Origin: DAOPJM01 sp964490325
GTDB taxonomy: Bacteria; Bacillota; Clostridia; Christensenellales; CAG-138
Reading direction: 5' to 3'
DNA length: 32,493 bases
NCBI GenBank assembly: GCA_964490325.1
Contig: CAZBBX010000024.1
Span: forward strand, 1 to 32,493
Notes under the pieces: model-generated
Told to the model about the DNA's origin: nothing
The model's input: only the letters and a program-made list of their open reading frames with translations
Database searches by the model: none
Shown: piece after piece, positions 15,608-23,294 of the stretch
Position numbering within the stretch: the first letter of the stretch is position 1
Layout of the letters: each line of letters starts with the position of its first letter
Made by a program: the position numbers and the translations under genes

Positions 15608-16774
15608 ATGCTGTACGTTTTTTTTTACAACAACCCCACCCGCGTGCATTTTGGCGCTGACGCCGTTGAGCATCTTGCGGAGGAACTAAAGCCCTTTGGC
15701 CCCACCGTGCTGCTCTGTTACGGCGGCGGCTCCATCAAGCGCAGCGGCCTGTACGACCGCATCCTGTCCACGCTTTCGGCCTGCGGCAAGCGGTGGGTGG
15801 AGCTGACCGACGTTCGCCCCAACCCAAGCTATCAAAAGGCACGGGAGGGTGCGGACTTGGCGCGGCGCGAGGGCGTGGATCTCATCTTGGCGGTGGGCGG
15901 CGGCTCCGTCATCGACTGTGCCAAGGCCGTTTCGGTCATGGCGCGGGAGGAGGGCGACTGCTGGCAGCGCTACTGGATCCATAACGAGCGCTACACGGGG
16001 CAGCCCCTGCCTGTAGGCGCCATCCCCACCATGGTCGGCACGGGCTCCGAGATGAACGGCGGCTCCGTCCTGACCAACACGGCGGAGCGCCTCAAGGTGG
16101 GACACAACTTCGGCCCCGTCAGCTATCCGCGTTTTGCCCTCATGGATCCCACGCTGACCTACACCCTGCCGCGCTACCAGATGGTCAGCGGCGCGTTCGA
16201 CGCCTTCTCCCACCTGTGCGAGCAGTACTTTTCGGGGGAGGACGACAATGTCACCGATTATATCATCGAGGGCGTGATGCGTTCGCTGCTGCACGCCACC
16301 CCGCAGGCCATACGCGACCCGCAGGACTACGAGGCGCGCAGCAACCTCATGTGGGCGGCGGTCATGGCGCTCAACACCATCACGGGGCTGTCCAAGAAGC
16401 AGGACTGGCAGGTGCACAAGATCGAGCATCAGCTGGGCGCGTATACCGACTGCGCCCACGGCATGGGGCTTTCAGCGCTGACCATCCCCTACTTCCGTCT
16501 CATCCGCCCCTATGCGATCCCCCGCTTTTGCCGTTTTGCCGTCAACGTGTTCGGCGTCGATCCTACGGGACGCACGGCGGAGGAGCTGTCCAACGCGGGC
16601 ATAGACGCCTTGGCTGCGTTCATTCGCGAAAGCGGCATGGCGACCATCCTCAAGGAGCTGGGCGCGGCGCGGGAGCAGCTTGGAGCCATTGCGGATTCGA
16701 CCCTGCTTTGCGGCTCGTACAAGAAGCTGACGCGGGACGATGTATTTGCCGTTTTGAACGCCTGCTACGAATAG
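15608..16774 (+). CDS. Iron-containing alcohol dehydrogenase (butanol dehydrogenase-like)
   Basis: A cytoplasmic NAD(P)H-linked alcohol dehydrogenase of 388 residues, group III, closest in pattern to the BdhA/YqdH type. The start MLYVFFYNNPTRVHFG is typical of that branch. The dinucleotide-binding motif is VGGGSVIDCAKAVSV (about 98-112). Metal ligands are in GAFDAFSHLCEQYF (Asp, His), KIEHQLGAYTDCAHGMGLS (His, His). An AAGGA ribosome site lies 12 bases upstream, slightly far. It probably reduces an aldehyde to alcohol during fermentation; the exact substrate cannot be read from sequence. The ung gene follows after 44 bases. Confidence 0.94.
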   Translation: MLYVFFYNNPTRVHFGADAVEHLAEELKPFGPTVLLCYGGGSIKRSGLYDRILSTLSACGKRWVELTDVRPNPSYQKAREGADLARREGVDLILAVGGGSVIDCAKAVSVMAREEGDCWQRYWIHNERYTGQPLPVGAIPTMVGTGSEMNGGSVLTNTAERLKVGHNFGPVSYPRFALMDPTLTYTLPRYQMVSGAFDAFSHLCEQYFSGEDDNVTDYIIEGVMRSLLHATPQAIRDPQDYEARSNLMWAAVMALNTITGLSKKQDWQVHKIEHQLGAYTDCAHGMGLSALTIPYFRLIRPYAIPRFCRFAVNVFGVDPTGRTAEELSNAGIDALAAFIRESGMATILKELGAAREQLGAIADSTLLCGSYKKLTRDDVFAVLNACYE

Positions 16775-16818
16775 GCGCAGGCAGGCTACATTTTCAAAAA
16801 AGGACAGGGAGGCGGAGC

Positions 16819-17487
16819 ATGGTAAGCTTGGGCAACGATTGGGACGACATTTTAAAGGGCGAGTTTGACAAGCCCTACTATGTGCAGCTGAGGCAGTTCC
16901 TCATCGAGGAGTATCGCACGAACACCATCTATCCCGGCATGTACGACATCTTCAACGCCCTCAAATGCACGCCCTATTCCAAGGTGAAGGCGGTCATCTT
17001 CGGGCAGGATCCCTATCACGGCGAGGGGCAGGCGCAGGGGCTCAGCTTTTCCGTGGGCGCAGGCACGCCGCCGCCGCCCTCCCTTGTCAACATTTTCACC
17101 GAATTGGAAAGCGATCTTGGACTGCCGCGCCCCGCAAGCGGGGATCTGCACTGCTGGGCGGAGCAGGGCGTGCTGCTTTTGAACACCGTGCTGACGGTGC
17201 GCGCCCATCAGCCCAACAGTCACAAGGGCAAGGGCTGGGAGATCTTCACCGACCGCGTGGTGGCGGAGCTGGATCAAAAGGACACGCCCATCGTCTTTCT
17301 GCTGTGGGGACGCAATGCCCGTGACAAGGCGGCCTCCGTCACAAACCCCAAGCATGTGAAGCTCTGCGCGCCGCATCCCAGTCCCCTGTCCGCATACAGC
17401 GGGTTCTTCGGCTGCCGCTGCTTCTCCAAGACGAACGAAATTTTAGAAAACGCGGGGCTTACGCCCATCGATTGGCGCGTGAAGTAG
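16819..17487 (+). CDS. ung: Uracil-DNA glycosylase, family 1
   Basis: Removes uracil from DNA as the first step of base excision repair. The protein is 222 residues, normal for family 1. The ATG at 16819 has GGGAGG six bases upstream; the frame is open further 5' but that is shadow over the dehydrogenase gene. Motifs: FGQDPYHGEGQAQGLSFSV (catalytic Asp64 in GQDPYHG), LLLNTVLTVRAHQPNSHKGKGWE, FLLWGRNA and APHPSPLSAYSGFFGCRCFSKTN (His186). All catalytic motifs are intact. Confidence 0.98.
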   Translation: MVSLGNDWDDILKGEFDKPYYVQLRQFLIEEYRTNTIYPGMYDIFNALKCTPYSKVKAVIFGQDPYHGEGQAQGLSFSVGAGTPPPPSLVNIFTELESDLGLPRPASGDLHCWAEQGVLLLNTVLTVRAHQPNSHKGKGWEIFTDRVVAELDQKDTPIVFLLWGRNARDKAASVTNPKHVKLCAPHPSPLSAYSGFFGCRCFSKTNEILENAGLTPIDWRVK

Positions 17488-17511
17488 AGCGGAAAGGGAA
17501 AGACTATCGCC

Positions 17512-18258
17512 ATGCAAGAAGGAAAGCTCAACAAAAAACGCAAAAGAAAGTGGCGCAGCATCGTGGCCACCATCCTGTTTTTGTCCCTTGCCGCCTCCGT
17601 GGTCTACGCCTTTGTCCGCCTGCTGCTGGCGCCTGACTGCTGTCCCGACGGCGAGAGCGTCAAATGCAAGAGCGACTATCTGCTGATGCTCACGCAATGC
17701 CTGTTGGGGCTTGTCGTCATGTCACTGCCCTCGCTGTTTGCCAAGCGTTGGAAGCTCGACATCCCCAATCCCATCTACATCCTCTACTATCTGTTCCTCT
17801 ACTGCGCGGTCTTCCTTGGCGAGGTGTTCGATTTTTACTATCACGTCCCGCATTGGGATACCATGCTGCATTTCTTTTCGGGGGCGATGCTGGGGGCGCT
17901 GGGCTTCATCCTTGTGACCCTGCTCAACGACACCGAGCGCATCGACGTCAAGCTCAATCCCTTCTTCGTGTGCCTGTTCGCGTTCTGCTTTGCACTGGCG
18001 GCAGGCGCGGTGTGGGAGATCTACGAGTACACCATGGACGGACTACTGAAGCTCAACATGCAAAAGTACGCCACCGAGGCGGGTGTGGCGCTCATCGGTC
18101 GGGACGCCTTGGCGGACACCATGAAGGACGTCATCTTCGACGCCTTGGCGGCGCTGCTGGTCAGCGTTGCGGGTTTTTTCACCCTGCGCCGCAAGAAGCA
18201 GACAGCGGAGGAGCAGGCGGAGGACGACGCACCGGACGCGGAAAGTGAAAAAGCCTAA
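17512..18258 (+). CDS. Multi-pass membrane protein, DUF2238-like
   Basis: An integral membrane protein of 248 residues with about five hydrophobic segments: ATILFLSLAASVVYAFV (19-36), a second near 62-80, YILYYLFLYCAVFLGEVFDFYY (about 89-110), TMLHFFSGAMLGALGFILVTLL (118-139), FVCLFAFCFALAAGAVWEIYEY (about 153-174), and a last near 212-228. The polar signature HVPHWDTMLHFFSGAMLG, AAGAVWEIYEYTMD and DTMKDVIFDALAAL is that of the YjdF/DUF2238 group. The ends are charged and cytoplasmic. Molecular function is unknown. It starts 24 bases after ung and ends before a bidirectional terminator. Confidence 0.8.
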   Translation: MQEGKLNKKRKRKWRSIVATILFLSLAASVVYAFVRLLLAPDCCPDGESVKCKSDYLLMLTQCLLGLVVMSLPSLFAKRWKLDIPNPIYILYYLFLYCAVFLGEVFDFYYHVPHWDTMLHFFSGAMLGALGFILVTLLNDTERIDVKLNPFFVCLFAFCFALAAGAVWEIYEYTMDGLLKLNMQKYATEAGVALIGRDALADTMKDVIFDALAALLVSVAGFFTLRRKKQTAEEQAEDDAPDAESEKA

Positions 18259-18281
18259 ACCTTCGCACCTTATCTAATAAG

Positions 18282-18316
18282 AAAAGCCCGAGACGCCGCG
18301 TCCCGAGCTTTTTTGT
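18282..18316. terminator. Bidirectional terminator between convergent genes
   Basis: A stem of about 12 pairs with two mismatches (AAAAGC, CG, GACG against CGTC, CG, GCTTTT; loop CCG) with T-runs on the plus strand and TTTTC on the minus strand. It serves the membrane protein gene and the two-component operon. Confidence 0.85.
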
Positions 18317-18340
18317 TTTCTGCCTGCTGCGAAAGCCGCG

Positions 18341-20008
18341 CTACGGCTCCGGATAGAAGGTCTCGCCCGTCAGGGTGTTGACAAGCAGATTGTCGGCAGG
18401 CCAGCCCTCCGCCGTATCCCGGTACGCCTTGTTAAAGTAGTACAGCATCTTTGTCAGCAAACCGTCGGTAAAGTACAGGTCGTACTCGGCGTCGTTATCA
18501 AGCAGCAGACGCATCACGCAGTCATGCCCGTCCGTCACCGAGCTGACGTCAACGGAGGCGACGCGGTCTTCCCCAAAGGCGACCTCGCCAAGCTTTTGCA
18601 CATACGCCGCGTATTCCGTGCCGCCCATGTCCGTATAGGAGAGCTTGCTTAGGTCGGGGCCGGCTCTGCGGTTGCAAAGATCGCTGCACACGCAAGTGAT
18701 GATGGCGCCGCTCCTTGCCGCAATGTCCATGGTCATTTCCTCGCCCTCGATGTGCCAGTAGTTCTCGCGGGCGCCGCTTTGATCGAGATAGAAGGTCAGC
18801 TTGTATTGGCGCAGCGAGCCCGTGTCGGAGGTGGCTCCCGCCGCCGCCCGAAGAAATTTCCGATACAGCAGCTCCGCCGCATCCCGCGTCATATCGCCCC
18901 TTTCGGGCGCGCCCTCAATAAAGTCCGCCGCTGCACAGGCGTGCTGCACATACGGTTCGGTGGCGCGAATGTCCGCACCGAAGGAGGGAAGCTCCCACAG
19001 CGTCGCTCGGTCGGGATACAGCACACTGAGCGCGCAAAGCTCGCCGTTGATGGCGGTGAACGCCGCGCAGTCGCCGTTTTTGAGCGTAAGGCCGCAGACC
19101 TCGCTCTTCAAATCGCCAAGCTCGTTGTCGGCGAGCACGATCAGCTCGTCGACCTCGCCGCCCAGCAGCGCCGCCACAGCGTCAGCGTTCTTGGAAAGCT
19201 GCTTGCCGTCACCCGTCGGCGTGAGAGCGCGGTCGAGGTTCACAAGGCTCAGATCGTCCAGCCGCAGGGTGCAGAGGAACTCGCCCTCGTTGAAGGACAG
19301 CTGCACAAGGGGGGGCCGGTAGCCGGAGCTGTCGCGGTAGAAGGCAAAATGTATGGTCTTGCCCTCCTTGGCAAGCTCGTCCGTTTCGGAAAAGACGATG
19401 TACAGCTGCGCGCCGTCCGCAGCGGGATCGGGGCTTGCCTCCGCTGCGGTCACGGCGTCGCTTTCCGCAGGCGCAGCGCTTGCATCGGCGGTGGCTTCCG
19501 TTCCCGACGAGAAGTACGCATAGCCCTCTCCGCTTTGCGTGGCCGACGCAGCGTCCGCGTCTTGCAGGATCGCGGCGGAATAGGTGACAAAGGAAAGCTG
19601 CACGTCAAACAGATCGGAGATATAGTCCGCGGCCTCCGCTATGGCGTGGGGCAGGGTCGTCGTCAGCGTGGCGGGGGTATACTGCTCCCAGCCGCTTGCG
19701 GCGTAGGCCGAAACGCCAAGGTTCGGAATGCGCGTGCTGCGCCGCTGCTGGTTGAAGGCGTCGATCTGTTCAAGAGTCGCCGCCGACAGGGGGACGGGGG
19801 TGGAGACGGCTATTGCGGCGTCCGCAGAAGCGGAGGCGTCCAAAGGGAGGGCGTCGGTGTTGGCGGCACTGTCCGCGGTGGCAGTAAAGTCACGTTCGCC
19901 CATCAAATTGCTCATGCTGCACGCCAAGATGCCGCCTGCGAGCAGCATTCCCGCTGTTGCGCCTGCAATGGCGATCCACAGCACCCGATGCTTTTTTAGT
20001 TGCTTCAT
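18341..20008 (-). CDS. Membrane-anchored exported protein downstream of a two-component system
   Basis: A 555-residue protein I do not recognise by family. It starts with a basic stretch and one transmembrane or signal-anchor helix (HRVLWIAIAGATAGMLLAGGILAC, about 7-30), then an Ala/Ser/Asp-rich segment. The extracytoplasmic part alternates beta-rich regions with a second Ala-rich insertion (about 170-200). The C-terminal 150 residues (YKLTFYLDQSGARENYWHIEGEEMTMDIAARSGAIITC, YTDMGGTEYAAYVQKLGEVAFG) loosely resemble PepSY-type domains. It follows the histidine kinase by 61 bases with no promoter seen, so it is probably the third gene of the operon and may modulate the sensor, as YycH/YycI proteins do for WalK. 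That role is inference. Confidence 0.65.
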   Translation of the reverse strand: MKQLKKHRVLWIAIAGATAGMLLAGGILACSMSNLMGERDFTATADSAANTDALPLDASASADAAIAVSTPVPLSAATLEQIDAFNQQRRSTRIPNLGVSAYAASGWEQYTPATLTTTLPHAIAEAADYISDLFDVQLSFVTYSAAILQDADAASATQSGEGYAYFSSGTEATADASAAPAESDAVTAAEASPDPAADGAQLYIVFSETDELAKEGKTIHFAFYRDSSGYRPPLVQLSFNEGEFLCTLRLDDLSLVNLDRALTPTGDGKQLSKNADAVAALLGGEVDELIVLADNELGDLKSEVCGLTLKNGDCAAFTAINGELCALSVLYPDRATLWELPSFGADIRATEPYVQHACAAADFIEGAPERGDMTRDAAELLYRKFLRAAAGATSDTGSLRQYKLTFYLDQSGARENYWHIEGEEMTMDIAARSGAIITCVCSDLCNRRAGPDLSKLSYTDMGGTEYAAYVQKLGEVAFGEDRVASVDVSSVTDGHDCVMRLLLDNDAEYDLYFTDGLLTKMLYYFNKAYRDTAEGWPADNLLVNTLTGETFYPEP

Positions 20009-20069
20009 GGGATCACTTCCTTTCGCCGTATCCTACCATGCGCCGTGTTAGCAAGTCCTCATGGACCTG

Positions 20070-21187
20070 TTATGGATCTGTAAAACGCAGCGTGGCGGTG
20101 GTGCCGACCCCCACTTCGGAGCTAAAATGCAGGCTTGCCTTATGCAGCCTTGCGATCTCATGGCACAGCGGCACGCCAAAGCCGCTGCGCTGCTTGGGAT
20201 TCTCTGTCTCCGCAGGATGGTTGACATAGGCAAGCTGCTTTTTGTCCATGCCCGTACCGTGATCCGTCACCGTGATAACGCCCTTTTCGGCGTGCAGCTC
20301 CACCACGCCGTCCTCCCCCGAGGCCTTCAGCGCGTTGGCGACAAGATTGTTGATAAGGCTCTTAAGCAGCGCCTTGTCCCCATAGATGCGCTGCCCCCCG
20401 CGTCAAAGCGGACGCGGGGATAGGTCTCGGCGGCGGTGGAAAACAGTTCCTCCACGGACAGAGGCTCGCGTTCCACGGCTCCGTCGCGCAGATCCGCAAG
20501 GGTCAGCAGCTTGTTGGTGATGGCGCTGAGCCTGCCGCTCTCCTCGATGATGTACTGCGTGGCGTTGTAGCGCTGCTCATCGTTCATGGCGGTGAGTTGG
20601 ATCATCTGCGCATAGCCCGAAATGGCGGTCAGCGGCGTCTTCAGCTCATGTGCAAGGCGCTCCATGGGGCGGTTGACCCGCCGCAGCAGCAGGTAGATCA
20701 GCACGCACAGCGCGATCAAAGCCGCCGTGCCCGCCGCAAGCGCCAGCAGGATGCTTTTTTGGCAGGCGTTCACCGCATCCGTGACGGGCTTGCAGTAGAG
20801 TAGGGTGCAGCCCGAACGCAGTGCATCCGCGATGCAAAGGCAGCAGTCGCCGCCCTGCCATATAAATTGCAGCTTTCCGCAGGGCAGGTCTATGGGGAAG
20901 GGCAGGGAATCGTACAGCGTTTCCTGCTCGCTGCCCACATACAGCCCCACGCCCCGCGCTGCGTAGTAGTCGCCAAAGGTGCCTGCGCTCTGTCGCCTGT
21001 CCAGACCCTCCGCACTGAAGGCGTTGTCCAGTGAACGGGAGATGGCATAGACCTCGTCAAGCCCCGCCTCCCGCACCGCCATCAGCCTTGCCGAGACGGC
21101 AGGCAGGGTGATCGCAAGCAGCAGGCCGCACAGCACCAGCAAAAACAGCCCCACCGTGATCAGATAGACCTTGCTCCACAGCTTCAT
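20070..21187 (-). pseudogene. Sensor histidine kinase split by a -1 frameshift (pseudogene, phase variant or programmed slippage)
   Basis: A membrane histidine kinase pairing with the adjacent response regulator. The first frame (from ATG 21187) gives TM1 (8-30), a sensor domain of about 115 residues, TM2 (about 146-168) and the H box LAHELKTPLTAISGYAQ with phospho-acceptor His180, then runs to a stop at 20327. The ATPase half is intact in the -1 frame: LLKSLINNLVANALKAS (N box), ITVTDHGTGMD (G1) and SGFGVPLCHEIARLH (G2), ending at 20070. The break falls at six G (20399-20394), where seven would restore the frame. The sequence there, read in phase, is G-GGG-GGC, a canonical -1 slippery heptamer; slippage would give a 372-residue kinase. 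Confidence 0.85.
20393..20399 (-). other. In-phase slippery heptamer G-GGG-GGC at the kinase frame break
   Basis: The zero-frame codons are GCG GGG GGC, so the heptamer follows the X-XXY-YYZ rule exactly at the point where the frame must move by -1. A stem (GCAGCGC with GCGCTGC) starts within one base of it, closer than the five to nine bases normally seen for stimulatory structures. Confidence 0.6.
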
Positions 21188-21190
21188 ATC

Positions 21191-21838
21191 CTACCCCACA
21201 AAGCGATAGCCCAGCTTGTACACCGTTTGGATGCGATCCTCCAGCTCTAACTTCTTGCGCAGCTTTTGAATGTGGACGTCCACGGTGCGGCTCTCGCCGA
21301 CAAAATCCACGCCCCACGCCTCGGTCAGCAGGCGCTGCCGCGTCAGGGCAATGTTCCGTTGCTCGATGAGCACCTGCAGCAGGTTGAACTCCTGCATCGT
21401 CAGCTCCACGGGTTCGCCGCGCAAAAAGACCTGCTTGGCGTCGAACAGCACCCGCAGCTCGCCGATCTCATACGCGGCGTCCGCACGCTTTGTGCGGCGC
21501 AGCACCGCCGTCACGCGCAGCAGCAGCTCCGTAAGGGAAAAGGGTTTGGTGATGTAGTCGTCCGCCCCCGGTGTAAAGCCCTTTACCTTGTCGGCGGCGG
21601 CGCCAAGCGCGGTCAAAAAGATCGTCGGCACGCCGCGCACCAAGCCAAGCACCGAAAACCCGTCGATGTCGGGCAGCATCACATCTAAAATAAGCAGATC
21701 AAAGCTCCGCTCCCTTGCAAGGGTCACGGCGTCGCGGCCGCAGAAGGCCGCCGTGCAGTCGTGCCCCATTCCGCGCAGGGCAGAAAAGATCAGTTCGTTG
21801 ATCGGTCGTTCGTCTTCGACGATCAGGATCGCAGCCAT
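21191..21838 (-). CDS. OmpR/PhoB-family response regulator
   Basis: A DNA-binding response regulator of 215 residues. The receiver domain (1-115) has acidic residues in LIVEDE, phospho-acceptor Asp52 in LLILDVMLP, Thr76 in IFLTAL and Lys98 in YITKPF. The winged-helix output domain (about 123-215) has VELTMQEFNLLQVLIEQRN and the recognition region SRTVDVHIQKLRKKLE, ending YKLGYRFVG. The stop lies three bases before the ATG of the histidine kinase, so the pair is translationally coupled. The ribosome site is a G-rich AAGGGGG. The target genes cannot be inferred from here. Confidence 0.96.
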   Translation of the reverse strand: MAAILIVEDERPINELIFSALRGMGHDCTAAFCGRDAVTLARERSFDLLILDVMLPDIDGFSVLGLVRGVPTIFLTALGAAADKVKGFTPGADDYITKPFSLTELLLRVTAVLRRTKRADAAYEIGELRVLFDAKQVFLRGEPVELTMQEFNLLQVLIEQRNIALTRQRLLTEAWGVDFVGESRTVDVHIQKLRKKLELEDRIQTVYKLGYRFVG

Positions 21839-21927
21839 CAGATCGCCCCCTTACCAGAGAGCATACCAAAGATCGTGTTAGAGAGTTGTAAATTCTTGCA
21901 GAACGGGTCAAGGCGCGGCGCTGCATG

Positions 21928-21957
21928 AAAAAAGCTCGGAAAGCTGACCTTCCGAGC
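21928..21957 (-). terminator. Intrinsic terminator of the PTPS-like gene
   Basis: Minus strand: GCTCGGAA and TTCCGAGC form an eight-pair stem followed by six T, about 30 bases after the 21989 stop and before the response regulator gene. Confidence 0.88.
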
Positions 21958-21988
21958 CTTTGTGCCTTTTTATGTCCTGCCGCAGCCC

Positions 21989-22558
21989 TTACTTACGATA
22001 GCCGCACTTGGGGCAGACGCCGTTTTCGTTCAGAGCGATGCCGCACAGCGGGCAGCGTTCGATGGTCTTTGTGGGCTTGTACTCCTCGCTTGCCGCGTTG
22101 ACGCCGCTGGTGAAGGTGAGCTTGACGATGTTCAGCTTGTCCTTGAGCAGATCGTACACGATCTTTATCATGCCCTCGACGGTCATGGTCTCCTTGGTCA
22201 CGACCAGGCGGCACTCGGGATAGGCGGTCGCCAGCTCGGTTTGGAAGGCGGGGCCCTTCATCTTGTTGGTGGGAGCGCCGTTGCGGATGCCCTGCTCCTC
22301 GTAGACCGAAAGCAGCGCAGGCAGCAGCGGGTCATCCTCGCGCAGGATGGTCGCGTGGTCGAAGTTCTTGAGCAGCGCCCAGGCGGTCTTTTGGATTTCG
22401 TTGCAGGGGAAGACCATGTTGACGCCCATGTTGACGCTGTCCTCCACCTCGATGGTCAGATGTCCCGTGTGTCCGTGCAGATACTGCGCCTCCCCTTTAA
22501 AGCCGTAAAATCTGTGCGCATACTGCAGATCCAGTGTTGCAATGCTTCTCATATCCAT
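21989..22558 (-). CDS. 6-pyruvoyl-tetrahydropterin synthase/QueD-family protein with C-terminal zinc ribbon
   Basis: A 189-residue member of the PTPS/QueD fold, which handles 7,8-dihydroneopterin triphosphate in queuosine or pterin pathways. Zinc ligands are visible: His15 in YAHRF, His28 and His30 in YLHGHTGH. The partner Asp-His appears in LKNFDHATIL and the Glu in TVEGMIKIVYDLL. Two oddities: the catalytic cysteine expected four residues before the HGH is Ala24, and the chain ends in a treble of CPLC and CPKC (about 168-186), a zinc ribbon not found in ordinary QueD. No other queuosine gene is nearby. Function may differ from QueD. It follows the Fur-family gene by 18 bases on the same strand. 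Confidence 0.85.
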   Translation of the reverse strand: MDMRSIATLDLQYAHRFYGFKGEAQYLHGHTGHLTIEVEDSVNMGVNMVFPCNEIQKTAWALLKNFDHATILREDDPLLPALLSVYEEQGIRNGAPTNKMKGPAFQTELATAYPECRLVVTKETMTVEGMIKIVYDLLKDKLNIVKLTFTSGVNAASEEYKPTKTIERCPLCGIALNENGVCPKCGYRK

Positions 22559-22576
22559 AGTTCCTTTCTTTTTTCT

Positions 22577-22987
22577 TTATTTCGAGCCGCCCCTTGCGGC
22601 GTCGTCGCGTGCCAAGCAGTCGGGGCAGACGCCCGAAAACAGAACGTCGCAGCCCGTGAACTGAAAACCGTGCGCATCACGTATGCGCTTGTCAAGGTCG
22701 TGTATGCAGTCCATGTCCACATCGAACACCCGACCGCACTTTTCGCAGCGCACATGGTAATGCGCGGCGCAGTTGTGGTCGAAGCGATCCGCCCCGTTGG
22801 GCACCTCAATCCTGCGGATCTTGCCCTCCTGCGCCAGCCTGTTGAGGTTTCGATACACCGTCCCGCGGCTGATGTGCGGCTGCGCCTTTGCGATCTCCAG
22901 ATAGACCTCGTCAGCTGTGGCGTGGTCTTTTAGCTTGTTGACGGTCTCGAGCGCCAGTGCGCATTGGATGGTGTTGCGGCGTATCAT
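22577..22987 (-). CDS. Fur-family transcriptional regulator, PerR-like
   Basis: A metal-dependent repressor of 136 residues. The winged helix includes HATADEVYLEIAKAQPHISRGTVYRNLNRLAQEGKI. The metal-sensing residues match PerR: His22 in DHATADEVY, Asp and two His in RFDHNCAAHYHVRC, and Asp in VFDVDMD. Structural zinc is held by CEKC and CPDC. This pattern suggests a peroxide sensor, but Fur or Zur activity cannot be excluded. The protein begins about 15 residues shorter than typical PerR. The ribosome site AAGGA lies 10 bases upstream, within a palindrome, and two overlapping palindromes separate the promoter from the start codon, indicating autorepression. Confidence 0.88.
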   Translation of the reverse strand: MIRRNTIQCALALETVNKLKDHATADEVYLEIAKAQPHISRGTVYRNLNRLAQEGKIRRIEVPNGADRFDHNCAAHYHVRCEKCGRVFDVDMDCIHDLDKRIRDAHGFQFTGCDVLFSGVCPDCLARDDAARGGSK

Positions 22988-23028
22988 AGTAATAATTCCT
23001 TATTAGTAATAGTTCTTTATTAGGATAG
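22987..23028 (-). promoter_or_regulatory. Tandem operator of the Fur/PerR-like gene
   Basis: A 17-base unit (TAGTAATA, A or G, TTC, C or T, TTAT on the plus strand) is repeated head to tail at 22987-23003 and 23004-23020, with a partial third copy. Each junction creates a palindrome: TAATAA, four bases, TTATTA at the first, and a near copy at the second. They lie between the -10 and the ATG and cover the ribosome site. AT-rich palindromes like these are typical of PerR/Fur boxes, though not an exact consensus match. Confidence 0.7.
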
Positions 23029-23053
23029 TACACCCCTGCCGACTTTCTGTCAA
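23025..23053 (-). promoter_or_regulatory. Sigma-A promoter of the PerR-like gene
   Basis: TTGACA (23053-23048) and TACTAT (23030-23025), 17-base spacer; the predicted start falls inside the tandem operator. Confidence 0.85.
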
Positions 23054-23062
23054 GTACTTTTT

Positions 23063-23100
23063 GAAAAATAAGGCAGAAATTTAGAAAAATAAGGCAGAAA
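23063..23100. repeat. Two identical 17-base direct repeats with a 21-base period
   Basis: GAAAAATAAGGCAGAAA occurs at 23063-23079 and again at 23084-23100. The 21-base spacing equals two helical turns and the pair lies just upstream of the -35 of the PerR-like gene. This suggests binding sites for a regulator acting from one DNA face. Confidence 0.75.
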
Positions 23101-23144
23101 GTTTTGCGGAAAAATACCGCACCGTCCCGCGCTTGGCTTTGACT

Positions 23145-23160
23145 ACGCAAGCGTTTGAGT
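23145..23160. promoter_or_regulatory. Secondary LacI-family operator-like site
   Basis: ACGCAAGCGTTTGAGT matches the inner 16 bases of the perfect palindrome at 23295-23312 at 14 of 16 positions; the centres are 151 bases apart. Confidence 0.5.
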
Positions 23161-23252
23161 AATTCCAAGGTATTTGTTTGGAGCTTACTGGTTTCAAAAA
23201 TCCGAATATGCAAGAAAATGACAATAAAATATCATAAAATTACTAAAAAGGC

Positions 23253-23281
23253 TTGCATTTTGGTGCATCATCCTGTATTAT
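23253..23281 (+). promoter_or_regulatory. Sigma-A promoter of hppA
   Basis: TTGCAT (23253-23258) and TATTAT (23276-23281) with a 17-base spacer. The predicted start is near 23288, followed by a leader of about 77 bases. Confidence 0.8.
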
Positions 23282-23294
23282 ATGTATTGTCAAA

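Noticed and set aside
18752..19999. 415-codon plus-strand ORF
   Set aside because: Antisense shadow of the anchored protein gene, with strongly biased composition and no ribosome site.
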